In this document: in pieces, positions 25,278 through 33,923 of the stretch
Position numbering within the stretch: position 1 is the first letter of the stretch
Layout: each line of letters starts with the position of its first letter
Origin: Neobacillus sp. PS2-9
GTDB taxonomy: Bacteria > Bacillota > Bacilli > Bacillales > Cytobacillaceae
Length of the DNA: 64,000 bases
Direction of reading: 5' to 3'
Assembly: GCF_030915525.1 (NCBI RefSeq)
Contig: NZ_CP133269.1
Coordinates: 707,001 to 771,000 of the forward strand
Notes under the pieces: generated by a model
Database searches by the model: none
Told to the model about the DNA's origin: nothing
What the model saw: the letters and a program-made list of their open reading frames with translations, nothing else
Made by a program: the position numbers and the translations under genes

Positions 25278-26267
25278 ATGCCTGAAATGCCAGCTTTAGC
25301 GTCATCCGAGATCGGAACGTTATGGATGACCTATCAACAAAAGACGATGATTAAACATATGTTAGAGTACTATATAGAAAAAGCAGATGATCCAGAGGCC
25401 AAAAAAATTATGTCTAACTTACATGAAGAAATCAGTCCTTATATAGAGCAGATGATTCAACTTTTTAAAAGTGAAGGAATCCCTACTCCGATAGGATTTA
25501 CTGACCAAGATATCAATAAAGAAGTCCCAAAGCTCTATGATAATGGTTTTGATATCATGTTTGTCCGAATGATTAAAGAAATCAGTATGGCAATGCACAC
25601 CTTAAATATCACAATGTCCTATCGCGATGATATGATTCAACTCTATAAGAACCTCACAAGTATGACACAAAAGTATTATCATCAATGTACTAAATACTTA
25701 CTAGAAAAAGGGTTAGTTCCCCGTTCGCCGTATGTTTCAACCACTAAGGAAGTGGAGTTTGTCAAAGATACCAACTATCTAGGTGGATTTAACCTGTTTA
25801 GTGGGAAACGCTCTCTCAACACGGTGGAGCTGGCAAACATTTATCATGCCATCGAATCCAATGTGACGGGGATGCAAATGATTTACGGATTTGCCCAATG
25901 TGCGAAAAAAAAGGATGTTCGTAAATTTTTCACAAAGGGTGGAGAGATGGCAGCAGCCATCATTAAAGAGATGAGTGAGGTCCTATTAGAAAATAATATT
26001 CCCGTTCCAGCTACTGCTGGTGGGAATATCACTACTTCAACCCTTGCTCCTTTCTCAGATAAAATCATGATGTACTGCGTCAGCCTGTTCTGCAGCTTTT
26101 CTTTAGGCGGTAACTCTGTAGGAACGGCATTTAGCTTACGAAATGACCTGCCGGCGAAGCTGTCAATCTTCATGAAGGATATTTTTGAATATGCGCATGA
26201 AGGCGCAAAAATCATGATTAAACATGGCTGGATGGAGGAACCGCCGCAAACGGTAAAACCGAAATAA
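25278..26267 (+). CDS. DUF3231 family protein
   Basis: 329 residues made of two homologous halves (about 5-160 and 175-320), each predicted as a four-helix, ferritin-like bundle: SEIGTLWMTYQQKTMIKHML and VELANIYHAIESNVTGMQMI open the halves (the second in shorter match: ELANIYHAIESN). The DUF3231 family is common in Bacillus and related to spore-coat CotF-like proteins, but has no proven biochemical activity. Start ATG has GAGGAGA 7 bases upstream. It is a single gene with a terminator at 26290-26318. Confidence 0.8.
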   Translation: MPEMPALASSEIGTLWMTYQQKTMIKHMLEYYIEKADDPEAKKIMSNLHEEISPYIEQMIQLFKSEGIPTPIGFTDQDINKEVPKLYDNGFDIMFVRMIKEISMAMHTLNITMSYRDDMIQLYKNLTSMTQKYYHQCTKYLLEKGLVPRSPYVSTTKEVEFVKDTNYLGGFNLFSGKRSLNTVELANIYHAIESNVTGMQMIYGFAQCAKKKDVRKFFTKGGEMAAAIIKEMSEVLLENNIPVPATAGGNITTSTLAPFSDKIMMYCVSLFCSFSLGGNSVGTAFSLRNDLPAKLSIFMKDIFEYAHEGAKIMIKHGWMEEPPQTVKPK

Positions 26268-26289
26268 ATAGTTATTGTCTGAATGAACG

Positions 26290-26318
26290 GAGAAGTGTGA
26301 ATGCACTTCTCTTTTTTT
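26290..26318 (+). terminator. terminator after the DUF3231 gene
   Basis: GAGAAGTG and CACTTCTC form an 8-bp stem with a 6-base loop followed by TTTTTTT. Confidence 0.85.
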
Positions 26319-26348
26319 GTGAAAAAAATTAAATATTTTTGTTAAAAA

Positions 26349-26375
26349 TGCAACTTTTTGGTAAGTTAAAACGTG
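26349..26375 (+). promoter_or_regulatory. ECF-type (SigM-like) autoregulatory promoter
   Basis: TGCAAC (26349-26354), 17 bases, then CGTG (26372-26375). This fits the extracytoplasmic-function pattern (GAAAC-N16/17-CGTC) and lies 25 bases upstream of the sigma gene start. Confidence 0.55.
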
Positions 26376-26399
26376 GATTAGGTGAAAGGGGGATGGTTC

Positions 26400-26897
26400 G
26401 TGCAGCTTGAAGATGTATTTAAAGAGAATCTAAATGATTTGTATCGATATCTCTATTCCCTTTCTAAAGACCACTTTGTAGCAGAAGACCTCGTTCAAGA
26501 AGCTTTTTATAGAGCCTATGTGTCTCTAGAAGATTATGAAATTAGAAATATTAGAGCTTGGCTATTTAAGGTGGCCTATCATGCATTTATTGATTTTCAG
26601 AGGAAGAATAAACGGGTCATTATAGATTATGAAATGGCTAAACAAGTTGATGTTAATCAGGCCACACCAGAGAAGGAAATACTAGAAAAGGAATCATTAA
26701 ATCTATTGTTAAGGGATATTAATAGCCTGCAAGAGAATGAAAAGCACACCATACTCCTATGTGATCTTCATGATCTTCCATACCAGGAAGCTGCAGATAT
26801 TCTTGATTTAAAGTTAAACACGTTAAAAAGCCACTTATTTAGAGGTAGAAAAAAGTTGATAGACAAAGTGAAAGGAAGGGAACGGACAGATGAGTGA
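26400..26897 (+). CDS. sigM: ECF RNA polymerase sigma factor, SigM-like
   Basis: 165 residues, close to Bacillus SigM (about 163). Sigma-70 region 2 covers about 5-75 (DLYRYLYSLSKDHFVAEDLVQEAFYRA, parts: SKDHFVAEDLVQEAF) and region 4 about 105-160 (LPYQEAADILDLKLNTLKSHLFRGRKKL, parts: YQEAADIL, LKSHLFRGRKKL). It directs transcription of cell-envelope stress genes. I chose GTG 26400, 7 bases after AAGGGGG; the in-frame start at 26382 would remove that site. The next two genes match an anti-sigma factor and a small membrane partner in the order sigM-yhdL-yhdK, with overlapping ends. Confidence 0.75.
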   Translation: MQLEDVFKENLNDLYRYLYSLSKDHFVAEDLVQEAFYRAYVSLEDYEIRNIRAWLFKVAYHAFIDFQRKNKRVIIDYEMAKQVDVNQATPEKEILEKESLNLLLRDINSLQENEKHTILLCDLHDLPYQEAADILDLKLNTLKSHLFRGRKKLIDKVKGRERTDE

Positions 26898-27915
26898 TAA
26901 GATAAATCCAAACGATGATGAACTCTATCAAAATTTCATTAAAAATACGAAACAGGAATATAAGACGAGTCATATTCTTACTGAAGAAGCCCAACGAACC
27001 ATTGTTAACGTGGGGAAGAATCATGCACGATTAACGAATATTTTCATAAGTCTTGCCGTCCTGTTACTGATCATCCCAGTTATGACACTCATCACCTATT
27101 TTTATTACGCAATCGGGGGAAGGGCTGACAAGCTTATTGAGGTTGCTTCAAATACGATCTACGTAACGGAGCCTAATATCAATCTGGAAAAAATAAAAAT
27201 TGAGGACGACATTGGGTTATTTTCCATGCATCTCCTGTTTGATGTGAATAAACGGATAGGAAAAGAGGATTATAAAGCTGGAGACTATGATATTTACTTC
27301 ACTTTAGATCAACCTAATTTTCCTAAAAAGACGACCCTTTTAGAACGGCCGCTACCTGAAATTCCAAGTGTTGAAACAGAAAGATTGCTTCATCCAGACG
27401 CTAACATTCCGTTTGATACGGGGGGAGAATGGAGTATATTAAAGGGGCTTCCAGATGGCACGGTTGCCGAAGTGTATGTGTCGTTATCCACATTGCATAA
27501 GCCTGATGAGATTAAGCAAATCTTGCCAAAGGAAACAGAGGTGCGCTGGTTAGCTGTGGATACCGGGCTTGAAGCAAAACAGGTAGATAAAGAAGGCGTA
27601 CCAATCACTGCAATCGGCTATCCTGCTCAAATTGATTCAACCATTTGGTCGCCTTTCAACGGCAGAGAACAAACAAATGAAGAAGTGTTCATGGATATTC
27701 TTACACAACTTTCAAAAAATGAAGAAGTGGCAACAAAAGTAGCTAGGGCCAAATCGCTTGAGTTAAAGGAACGAATGGCTTATCTAAAGAAAAATGGTAT
27801 TCAAGTATATGGGGCTGTTGTGACCGGACCAACGTCTGAACTTAGAAAATTAGAGCAGATGAAAGAGGTACGGGCTGTAAAGGTAGGGGAGGTAAAGCTA
27901 TGGAACTGGAAATAA
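26890..27915 (+). CDS. yhdL: anti-sigma factor, YhdL-like
   Basis: 341 residues, one membrane segment (about 49-72) separating an N-terminal cytoplasmic part that would bind the sigma factor from a large extracytoplasmic part. The outer part resembles the sigma-regulator C-terminal domain of YhdL: PDGTVAEVYVSLS, then VRWLAVDTGLEAKQ and GVVT-type GAVVTGPTSELRKLEQ near the end. It would hold SigM inactive until envelope stress. The ATG overlaps the sigma stop by 8 bases; the end overlaps the next gene by 16 bases. Confidence 0.75.
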   Translation: MSDKINPNDDELYQNFIKNTKQEYKTSHILTEEAQRTIVNVGKNHARLTNIFISLAVLLLIIPVMTLITYFYYAIGGRADKLIEVASNTIYVTEPNINLEKIKIEDDIGLFSMHLLFDVNKRIGKEDYKAGDYDIYFTLDQPNFPKKTTLLERPLPEIPSVETERLLHPDANIPFDTGGEWSILKGLPDGTVAEVYVSLSTLHKPDEIKQILPKETEVRWLAVDTGLEAKQVDKEGVPITAIGYPAQIDSTIWSPFNGREQTNEEVFMDILTQLSKNEEVATKVARAKSLELKERMAYLKKNGIQVYGAVVTGPTSELRKLEQMKEVRAVKVGEVKLWNWK

Positions 27916-28208
27916 AGAAGAAGTCCACACTCAGCAAATTGATTGGGCTGGCTGGCATTCTTTCGTTCGTATGGGGGCTATTTTCACTTGCGATTCTTAA
28001 TGCAGCCTTATTATTAAAAACAGAAACCTTTCCTGATTTTTTTTTAATAAAGAATCCAATGTTTGGCATTATTCTTGGTGTAATCGGACTATTTACGAGA
28101 AGGCGACCAAGGCTATATGCGTGGTGGGGATTGGGGATCAACGTATTTATTCTCCTTTTTACCTTTCTCATGTTTATGCTTGCCTGGACGATCAATGCGA
28201 AACCATAA
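27900..28208 (+). CDS. yhdK: small membrane protein, YhdK-like
   Basis: 102 residues with three hydrophobic segments: 15-38, 48-62 and 78-98. Its size and place match YhdK (about 96 residues), which acts with YhdL in negative control of SigM. GGGGAGGTAAAGCT precedes the ATG, inside the end of the anti-sigma gene, so translation is coupled. A bidirectional terminator follows. Confidence 0.65.
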   Translation: MELEIKKKSTLSKLIGLAGILSFVWGLFSLAILNAALLLKTETFPDFFLIKNPMFGIILGVIGLFTRRRPRLYAWWGLGINVFILLFTFLMFMLAWTINAKP

Positions 28209-28224
28209 TTCACTATAGGATCAA

Positions 28225-28266
28225 AAAAGAAGTAAGCTCCGCTACGGCTGGGAGCTTACTTCTTTT
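28225..28266. terminator. bidirectional terminator
   Basis: A 16-bp perfect stem (28225-28240 with 28251-28266; core AGTAAGCTCC / GGAGCTTACT) around a 10-base loop, with A/T flanks on both sides. It serves the sigM operon and the convergent gene. Confidence 0.9.
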
Positions 28267-28805
28267 GCGATGTCATCACCAAAATTATTCAAGATGAAGG
28301 TTTCTTCTTCTGCTTTGCTTAAGATTCCGTGGGCTTGCCCAACGGTACCGCCTTGATATTGCCAGAAATAGTTGTGGTCGTCATCGACTGCGGAAAAATT
28401 CCCCGCCTTCCATTTTTCAAGAATGGCCAGCAATTGGTCTTTTCGGTCGAAGTCACTGTTGCTCACAATCTCGTACACGCGATTAATGGTATCCTGCATC
28501 ATAGGGATGGCTCCCCATTTTTCGTTAGCCTTCACTTTTTGATGCGTCATTTTGTGCATCACTTCAATGACCTTATATTCGGAGCTGGTATTATCAATGC
28601 CGATATCGTACTGAACACCGCCAATTTTATCTGTTTGTTTGCTTTCCTCATCTTCAGGAGAAGTAGAACTATCCACAGCTTCCGTCTCTACTTTCTCTAG
28701 TTTGTTTCCTGACACGGCCTCGCTGTTGATCAATTTATAGGCTCCATAAAATCCACCCAGTAAAACAGCCAAAACAATGGCCGCAAAAATCAAAATTTTC
28801 TTCAC
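28242..28805 (-). CDS. secreted or membrane-anchored hypothetical protein (DUF6241-like)
   Basis: 187 residues with an N-terminal hydrophobic anchor (about 4-22), then a Glu/Ser/Asp-rich linker (about 28-55) and a helical C-terminal domain containing VIEVMHKMTHQKVKANEKWG and FDRKDQLLAILEKWKAGNFS. I believe this corresponds to DUF6241, a Bacillaceae family of unknown function, but from memory only. GTG 28805 is chosen since GGGGG lies 6 bases upstream; ATG 28811 would sit on it. The gene ends inside the terminator shared with the sigM operon. Confidence 0.65.
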   Translation of the reverse strand: MKKILIFAAIVLAVLLGGFYGAYKLINSEAVSGNKLEKVETEAVDSSTSPEDEESKQTDKIGGVQYDIGIDNTSSEYKVIEVMHKMTHQKVKANEKWGAIPMMQDTINRVYEIVSNSDFDRKDQLLAILEKWKAGNFSAVDDDHNYFWQYQGGTVGQAHGILSKAEEETFILNNFGDDIAKEVSSQP

Positions 28806-28870
28806 AACCATCCCCCTTTTTATGCCTGTTTTTCACTCAATTTCCTTTTATTTTTCATGGTTCTTATAAA

Positions 28871-28900
28871 AAAAGCTTGTAGAAGGGTCTACAAGCTTTG
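28871..28900 (-). terminator. terminator of rocB
   Basis: AAAGCTTGTAG and CTACAAGCTTT pair around AAGGGT, with AAAAAA on the plus side, giving a T-run on the minus strand. Confidence 0.85.
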
Positions 28901-28904
28901 GAGA

Positions 28905-30557
28905 TTATTTGTTTAAAAGTTTCTGAATTACAAGGTTGGTTAGGTTTGGAACGACTTGGAGTGAGTAGGTCATTTCCATCCGCTCCAGCTTTTTATGTGC
29001 ATCTAAGCCGTATGGACCGATGTTGATGACTGGTACATTGATGTCGCGGATGTCTTGGTAGTCAACAAAGAGCTTCGTGCCCCAGCCAGGGTTGTTGTTG
29101 GTTTCCGCCTTTATGCCTGATTCATCATCACTCAGCGCGACAAAGCTCATATCCGAGATATACGGGAAGAAATTCCGCGTCACAATCGGATGTGGATAGT
29201 GTGGCTGCATTTCTTCCACCGCTTCATCCAACGCCTGGATCAAGCTCATTTCATCCTCTGTTTTTCCTGTCAATTCAATTCTTGGTGAATATAAGGACGA
29301 GTAAAATAGAATGATCGCCGGGCTCTTATCCTTCATCCAATTCCACGCTTCCTCCACCACTCTCGCAGCAAACATGCGCGTATCTAATTCCGGATTATTG
29401 ACTAGCTTTTCCTTAAATTCATTCATATGTGCGGTGAATGTTTCACCATTCTCAGCCACCAATAATTGCTCCATTTCCTCGTACGTCATGACTTTCGATT
29501 TCCAAGGGTGCTGGACATAGGGTTCGCCACTCAATGTACTGTATTGTTTATATCTTTCTTCAAAAGAAGTCAGGGCATTGGTAAAAGCGATATCTGCCTG
29601 TTCTCTTAATTTTTCAAGGACATCCTTTGGAGACCAAGAGTGAATAAAGAAATTGTAGTAAACATAAGCAGACAGAGCCGTTTGAACCGTATAGGACGGC
29701 TTCAAATCCGTTTGTTTTAACGAAACAGGCGGCACGGTCGTCTCGCCAAACGCTTCGTTGCATAGCTCTGGATTGTAATTGATTTGTCGAGTTAGCTCGG
29801 CTGCGATAAAGTTCGGATCGAGTCCTTCAAAGGCAGAGCCTACATGTGTTTCTGCTCCTGTAATGAAAAAGGATGGCAGCAATTTTCCTACTGTGCCTTT
29901 ATAGATATAGCGATTGTCATCGCCTTCATAGCGCGGCGCCACGAAATCGGCATTAATGGCAGCGGAATAGGCAAAACCATGTTCCTGTTTCCAGCGTTTT
30001 AAAGTTTTTAAGGCAGAAAGAACACCGTGTGAGCTGTCTTCCTCGTCACACTCTGCTAAAAGAACCAGGTTTCCGTCTAATTCTTCTGGGTGTTCCGAGT
30101 AATATTTTAAGAGATAGAGATGACTAGCGACTCCGCTTTTCATATCAAGGACGCCACGGCCAAACATCCAATCTCCCGACTGTAAATGTTTTTGTGCAGA
30201 AGCGGGCAGATTCTCTTTTTTCAGGGATTCCATTAGCTCCTCGGGATAGCAGGCCTGGTCTTTCAAGTGAGTAAAATCATCAATTCCGACTGTATCCGTA
30301 TGACCCATTAGGATGACGGTTCGATTGCTCGTACCCTTTGTTCCTTTGACAAACGCCAGCACATTATAACGCTCTTGATTGTCATTGTGGGTCTGTTCTA
30401 AAACAAGCTGGCCTGGATTTTCTGAAAAATAGGGCCATGAGGAAATCATTGCATATAAAGCCTGGGCAATGGCTTTTTCGCCATAAGTATTTACAACACT
30501 TTCAATGTTTACGAGCTGTTTCGTGAATGCCAGTACATCTTCTCGACATTGCAACAT
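28905..30557 (-). CDS. rocB: RocB-like M20 family arginine-utilisation protein
   Basis: 550 residues, near the length of Bacillus RocB (about 566). M20 zinc-peptidase motifs: ILMGHTDTVG near 82-91 (first ligand His, catalytic Asp), GRGVLDMKSGVASHL near 133-147, and ECDEEDSSHG near 169-178. RocB is genetically tied to arginine degradation, although its exact reaction is not settled. It is alone here, not in a rocABC operon, and I see no sigma-54 promoter in front of it. It is divergent from a lysine-riboswitch-controlled importer. ATG has AGGTTAGGCAT upstream. Confidence 0.88.
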   Translation of the reverse strand: MLQCREDVLAFTKQLVNIESVVNTYGEKAIAQALYAMISSWPYFSENPGQLVLEQTHNDNQERYNVLAFVKGTKGTSNRTVILMGHTDTVGIDDFTHLKDQACYPEELMESLKKENLPASAQKHLQSGDWMFGRGVLDMKSGVASHLYLLKYYSEHPEELDGNLVLLAECDEEDSSHGVLSALKTLKRWKQEHGFAYSAAINADFVAPRYEGDDNRYIYKGTVGKLLPSFFITGAETHVGSAFEGLDPNFIAAELTRQINYNPELCNEAFGETTVPPVSLKQTDLKPSYTVQTALSAYVYYNFFIHSWSPKDVLEKLREQADIAFTNALTSFEERYKQYSTLSGEPYVQHPWKSKVMTYEEMEQLLVAENGETFTAHMNEFKEKLVNNPELDTRMFAARVVEEAWNWMKDKSPAIILFYSSLYSPRIELTGKTEDEMSLIQALDEAVEEMQPHYPHPIVTRNFFPYISDMSFVALSDDESGIKAETNNNPGWGTKLFVDYQDIRDINVPVINIGPYGLDAHKKLERMEMTYSLQVVPNLTNLVIQKLLNK

Positions 30558-30672
30558 ATGCCTAACCTTCTTTTCTAGTAATTTGGAAATTTCCTATTTT
30601 AGAAAAATGTATCTCAAGAAAGAAAACCCGTCAAGGGTTTTCATTTGGATGTAAATTCCATTAAAAATATTA

Positions 30673-30701
30673 TTGCATTTGTTAGAATACTTTTATATAC
30701 T
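30673..30701 (+). promoter_or_regulatory. sigma-A promoter of the lysine importer operon
   Basis: TTGCAT (30673-30678), 17 bases, TATACT (30696-30701), followed 40 bases later by the lysine riboswitch. Confidence 0.75.
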
Positions 30702-30744
30702 AAAAAAAGTTTCGTCAAACTAAATATGAAAATCCTCATCTTTA

Positions 30745-30993
30745 AGCATTAGATGGGGTAGAGGTCGCGATTTATATCAGTATCCTATGGGAGATTCAGT
30801 GAAATCTATGAAAATAGGAAAAAGGATCAATCGCCGAAGCTTCTGAAATCACTTTTTTCAGAAAGCTGGGTCTGCACTCGAATAGGGGCAGAACTGTCAC
30901 AGTTCCTTGGAATTGTGGAGAACTATCTTCACCAATGCTGATCGATGAGGGTGTGTAGAACACCGTCATATGCCATTGTGACGGTGTTTTTTT
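30745..30993 (+). promoter_or_regulatory. lysine riboswitch (L-box) with terminator
   Basis: Aptamer about 30745-30939. P1 forms from AGCATT...GGTAG and CTATC...AATGCT. Conserved L-box segments are present: GTAGAGGTCGCG (30759-30770), TCGCCGAAGC (30831-30840), CTGGGTCTGCACT (about 30863), and GAACTGTCACAG. The terminator is CACCGTCA / TGACGGTG with TTTTTTT (30959-30993). Lysine binding should stop transcription of the importer. The alternative pairing of GGGTGT with ACACC just before the terminator could form the antiterminator. Confidence 0.92.
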
Positions 30994-31014
30994 ATTAACT
31001 AGGGAGGTATATTT

Positions 31015-31812
31015 ATGAAAAAAATTGCAATTTTATTAGCTGCAGCGATGATGTTACTTCTATCTGCTTGCGGCACGGAGAAGGCTGATGGGGAAAAGGC
31101 AGCGAAAGCAAGCAGTGGTAAGCATGAATTAGTGAAAAAAGGTGCCTTAACGTTCTCTATGACTGGACAATATCCGCCATTAAACTTTAAGAAAGACGGA
31201 AAATTAACTGGATTTGACGTTGAAATCGGAACAGAAATTGCGAAAAGAATTGGACTCGAAGCCAATCCTGTAACAAACCCATGGGAAACGATTATTCAAG
31301 GGTTAAAGGCAAAGAAATACGATGCGATTATCGGTAGTATGACGGCAACACCTGAGCGTGATAAGCAGGTTGACTTCACGAATCCATACTATCTATCTGG
31401 TGCACAGATTTTTGTAGCGGAAGGCAACACAGATATTCAGTCAAAGGAAGACCTAAAGGGTAAGACAATCGGAGTTATTCAAGCGAGCACATGGAAGGAC
31501 ATGGCCGAAGATCTATCTGACCAAGTGAAAGGCTATCCAACAGACGTCAACGCTCTTCAAGACTTGGCACTTGGTCGTTTGGATGCTGTTATCACTGACA
31601 AAATTGTTGGGGTAAGTGCAAAAAATGAAAAAGGTCTAAAAATTAAAGCAATCGGCGGATTGTTGAACGAAGACCGTGTGAGTGTAGCGGTTGCTGAAGG
31701 AAACAAAGAACTCGCTGACAAAATTAACGAAGCAATCCAATCAATGATTGACGATGGTACGTACGAAAAAATCAGTATGAAATGGTTCAACACCAACGTA
31801 ATGGAAAAGTAA
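31015..31812 (+). CDS. lysine ABC transporter substrate-binding lipoprotein
   Basis: 265 residues. Lipoprotein signal with LLSAC, modified Cys at 19. The mature part is an extracellular amino-acid-binding protein (family 3): GALTFSMTGQYPPLNFKKDGKLTGFDVEIG in the N-lobe (parts: YPPLNFKKDGKLTGFDVEIG), IIGSMTATPERDKQVDFTNPYY, and VAVAEGNKELADKINEAI near the end. Family membership alone gives only amino acid; the lysine riboswitch in front makes lysine the likely ligand. GGGAGG precedes ATG. First of three transporter genes. Confidence 0.9.
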   Translation: MKKIAILLAAAMMLLLSACGTEKADGEKAAKASSGKHELVKKGALTFSMTGQYPPLNFKKDGKLTGFDVEIGTEIAKRIGLEANPVTNPWETIIQGLKAKKYDAIIGSMTATPERDKQVDFTNPYYLSGAQIFVAEGNTDIQSKEDLKGKTIGVIQASTWKDMAEDLSDQVKGYPTDVNALQDLALGRLDAVITDKIVGVSAKNEKGLKIKAIGGLLNEDRVSVAVAEGNKELADKINEAIQSMIDDGTYEKISMKWFNTNVMEK

Positions 31813-31823
31813 GAAATTGTGTC

Positions 31824-31844
31824 GAAGGGGGACTGTCCCCCTTC
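31824..31844. repeat. 21-bp perfect palindrome containing GGGGACTGTCCCC
   Basis: Arms GAAGGGGGAC and GTCCCCCTTC around a single T. It lies in the gap between the binding-protein and permease genes, directly before the permease ribosome binding site, and could form a stable mRNA hairpin. Confidence 0.75.
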
Positions 31845-31864
31845 AAAAAAAGGAGGTAAGCCTC

Positions 31865-32548
31865 GTGGTTTTTTTAGATAATATTATTAGTATTTTTAGT
31901 GAGCATGGAATTGCTTTTTTGAAAGCTTCTTGGATGACGATCTCAATTACAGCGATCTCTCTATTATTTGCGATGGTGATCGGCATTATTTTTGCCGCCT
32001 TTAAGATCTCGACTAGTAAACTATTAAATCGCATTGCTGACATCTATATTGGGATTATTCGCGGAACCCCGCTGATTGTTCAAATCATGTTCTTATATTA
32101 TGGACTTGCCAACATCGTGAACTTGGATAGCTTCACGGCAGGGGCATTGGCATTGGGTGTTCACACGGGCGCGTATATCGCAGAAATTTTCAGAGGAGCG
32201 GTTCAATCGATTGACCGCGGTCAGATGGAAGCGGCCAGGTCGCTTGGAATGAACTATTCACTTGCGATGAGAAGAATTATTTTCCCACAGGCTTTCAAAA
32301 GATCAATTCCGGCCCTTGCCAATCAGTTTATTATTGGCTTAAAGGATTCTTCACTAGTTGCCTATATTGCGGTAACAGACCTTTACAACACGGCCCTTAG
32401 TGTACAAGGGGAAAACTATATGCCGTTTGAAACGTATTTTGTCGTAGGAATCTATTACTTAATTATCGTTCTAATTTTCACATGGGTAGCTAACCTGATT
32501 GAAAAGAAACTCGATGTGAGTAAACCGAAGGAGGTACGTGTCGCATGA
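31865..32548 (+). CDS. lysine ABC transporter permease
   Basis: 227 residues, about five hydrophobic segments; HisMQ/GlnP-type amino acid permease. Signature [16 protein letters not shown] near 66-81 and the ATPase-contact loop [20 protein letters not shown] (near 118-137). I chose GTG 31865, 9 bases after AAGGAGGT; an upstream frame from 31817 would translate through the palindrome. Its end overlaps the ATPase start by four bases. Confidence 0.92.
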   Translation: MVFLDNIISIFSEHGIAFLKASWMTISITAISLLFAMVIGIIFAAFKISTSKLLNRIADIYIGIIRGTPLIVQIMFLYYGLANIVNLDSFTAGALALGVHTGAYIAEIFRGAVQSIDRGQMEAARSLGMNYSLAMRRIIFPQAFKRSIPALANQFIIGLKDSSLVAYIAVTDLYNTALSVQGENYMPFETYFVVGIYYLIIVLIFTWVANLIEKKLDVSKPKEVRVA

Positions 32549-33267
32549 TTCAAGTTCGTAATCTATCAAAATCCTTTGGTAAGCTTGACGTGTTAAAGAA
32601 TATTGACTTGGAGATTCATGAACAAGAAGTCGTCGTCCTGATTGGTGCCAGCGGTTCTGGTAAAAGTACGTTGCTTCGCTGTTTGAACTTTTTAGAGGTG
32701 GCAGAGCAGGGAGAGGTTACGATTGATTCTGAGAAAATTGATCTCACCAAAACGAACTTGAATAAAGTGAGAGAAAAGGTAGGAATGGTGTTTCAGCACT
32801 TCAATCTTTTCCCGCATAAAACGGTGTTAGAAAATATTATCGAAGCCCCCATTTTTGTTAGAAAAGAAACGAAAGAAGCTGCAAGCACAAAAGCGATGAA
32901 CCTTTTGAAAAAAGTAGGCCTTGCTGATAAAGCAAACTACTATCCGGAGCAGCTGTCTGGTGGGCAAAAGCAGCGGGTGGCGATTGCAAGAGCGTTGGCG
33001 ATGGAACCGAAAGTTATGCTGTTTGATGAGCCAACGTCGGCATTGGATCCTGAGCTAGTAGGGGAAGTGCTTCAGGTTATGAAGGATTTGGCCCGAGAAG
33101 GGATGACGATGGTGATCGTGACCCATGAAATGGGCTTTGCAAGAGAAGTGGCTGACCGTGTGATCATGTTGGCGGACGGCAATATAATAGAAGAAGGACA
33201 TCCAAATGAGATCTTCGTGAACCCTCAGCATGAGCGGACACAGCGGTTTTTGAATCAAATCTTATAG
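32545..33267 (+). CDS. lysine ABC transporter ATP-binding protein
   Basis: 240 residues, GlnQ/HisP family. Walker [10 protein letters not shown] at 34-42, Q-loop [16 protein letters not shown], signature [15 protein letters not shown], Walker [15 protein letters not shown] and switch VTHEMGFA. It energises uptake with the two proteins before it. ATG overlaps the permease stop (GCATGA), and a strong terminator follows at 33278. The transporter is complete, with one permease acting as a homodimer. Confidence 0.93.
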   Translation: MIQVRNLSKSFGKLDVLKNIDLEIHEQEVVVLIGASGSGKSTLLRCLNFLEVAEQGEVTIDSEKIDLTKTNLNKVREKVGMVFQHFNLFPHKTVLENIIEAPIFVRKETKEAASTKAMNLLKKVGLADKANYYPEQLSGGQKQRVAIARALAMEPKVMLFDEPTSALDPELVGEVLQVMKDLAREGMTMVIVTHEMGFAREVADRVIMLADGNIIEEGHPNEIFVNPQHERTQRFLNQIL

Positions 33268-33277
33268 AATCCCTTTT

Positions 33278-33312
33278 AAAAATGACGTGTGAATTGCCAC
33301 ACGTCATTTTTC
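33278..33312 (+). terminator. terminator of the lysine importer operon
   Basis: AAAAATGACGTGTG and CACACGTCATTTTT, a 14-bp stem with a short loop. Confidence 0.88.
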
Positions 33313-33418
33313 CATTTATTAAAGTAAAAGGGTGCATTTCTTCAAGAAGGAGAAATGTACTTTAGTATTGAAGTAATGTTGTAGGTTGGTTCAACAAGAT
33401 AAAAGAGGGAGTTGAAAA

Positions 33419-33685
33419 ATGAAATTTAATAAAGAAGTAGTTAAAAACTTAAATCATGGATATGAAGATATAATAGAGTTATCCAGGAGTTGTAAATTTT
33501 CTGACTGTACTCATATAAACGAGATTGACTGTGAAGTTAAAAAGGCAATTTCTGAAGGTACTCTTCCAGAAGAAAGATTTAATAACTATTATAGTGATAA
33601 AAACGAAGCAGAATATGTTTCTAAACAAAAGAATAAAACTAAGGCTATCGATTACATGAAACAAAGGAAACTTTTTAAGAGGTAA
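33419..33685 (+). CDS. free-standing RsgA C-terminal zinc-domain protein, 88 aa
   Basis: The sequence matches only the C-terminal zinc-binding domain of the ribosome-small-subunit GTPase RsgA (YjeQ/YloQ): a helix, then CKFSDCTHINEIDC with the Cys-x4-Cys-x-His-x5-Cys zinc ligands (about residues 22-35), AISEGTLPEERFNNYY, and a basic C-terminal helix. The GTPase and OB-fold domains are missing. It nonetheless has its own ATG with GAGGGAG upstream and its own terminator, and the zinc ligands are intact. It may be a functional small rRNA-binding protein or the residue of a deleted RsgA paralogue. No GTPase motif is present in the 150 bases upstream. Confidence 0.7.
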   Translation: MKFNKEVVKNLNHGYEDIIELSRSCKFSDCTHINEIDCEVKKAISEGTLPEERFNNYYSDKNEAEYVSKQKNKTKAIDYMKQRKLFKR

Positions 33686-33690
33686 ATAAA

Positions 33691-33728
33691 TAGGAAGCTA
33701 ATCTTAAAAAGACTAGCTTCCTATTTTT
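33691..33728 (+). terminator. terminator after the RsgA-domain gene
   Basis: AGGAAGCTA and TAGCTTCCT pair around a 13-base loop, followed by ATTTTTTC. Confidence 0.8.
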
Positions 33729-33751
33729 TCATTGGGTTCTGTTAAAATGGC

Positions 33752-33884
33752 CTGTTGATTTCCGCTCCAGGCACTTCGCTTTCCGTGGGTGTTTCGGCGA
33801 GCCTCCTCGGCGAAAGGCGCCTGCGGGGTCTCCCCTGAACCATACTCCCACAGGAGTCTTCGTGCCTTCCGCTCCAATCAACAG
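33752..33884. repeat. 133-bp dispersed repeat element, copy 1
   Basis: Begins CTGTTGATT and ends AATCAACAG (9-bp terminal inverted repeats); TTCCGCTCCA occurs just inside both ends. It has extensive internal complementarity (GGCAC with GTGCC, GTGGG with CCCAC, GGGG with CCCC). Over 90 percent of it matches copy 2 at 61867. It lies between two convergent genes. No ORF is credible. Confidence 0.88.
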
Positions 33885-33923
33885 GGTGTAAAAATCAACA
33901 CCGTTCTTTAACACAGCATTTTA

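Noticed and set aside
30624..30642. Hairpin AAAACCC / GGGTTTT upstream of the lysine promoter
   Set aside because: It lies outside both transcripts as predicted and has no T-run of useful length; no role can be supported.
28905..30660. Sigma-54 promoter for rocB, as for B. subtilis roc operons
   Set aside because: No TGGCAC-N5-TTGC pattern is found on the minus strand upstream of 30557.
33752..33884. A 61-residue frame across repeat copy 1
   Set aside because: It is a Gly/Arg/Pro-rich chance frame on a structured element. Copy 2 differs in length in the inner loop, which would shift the frame.
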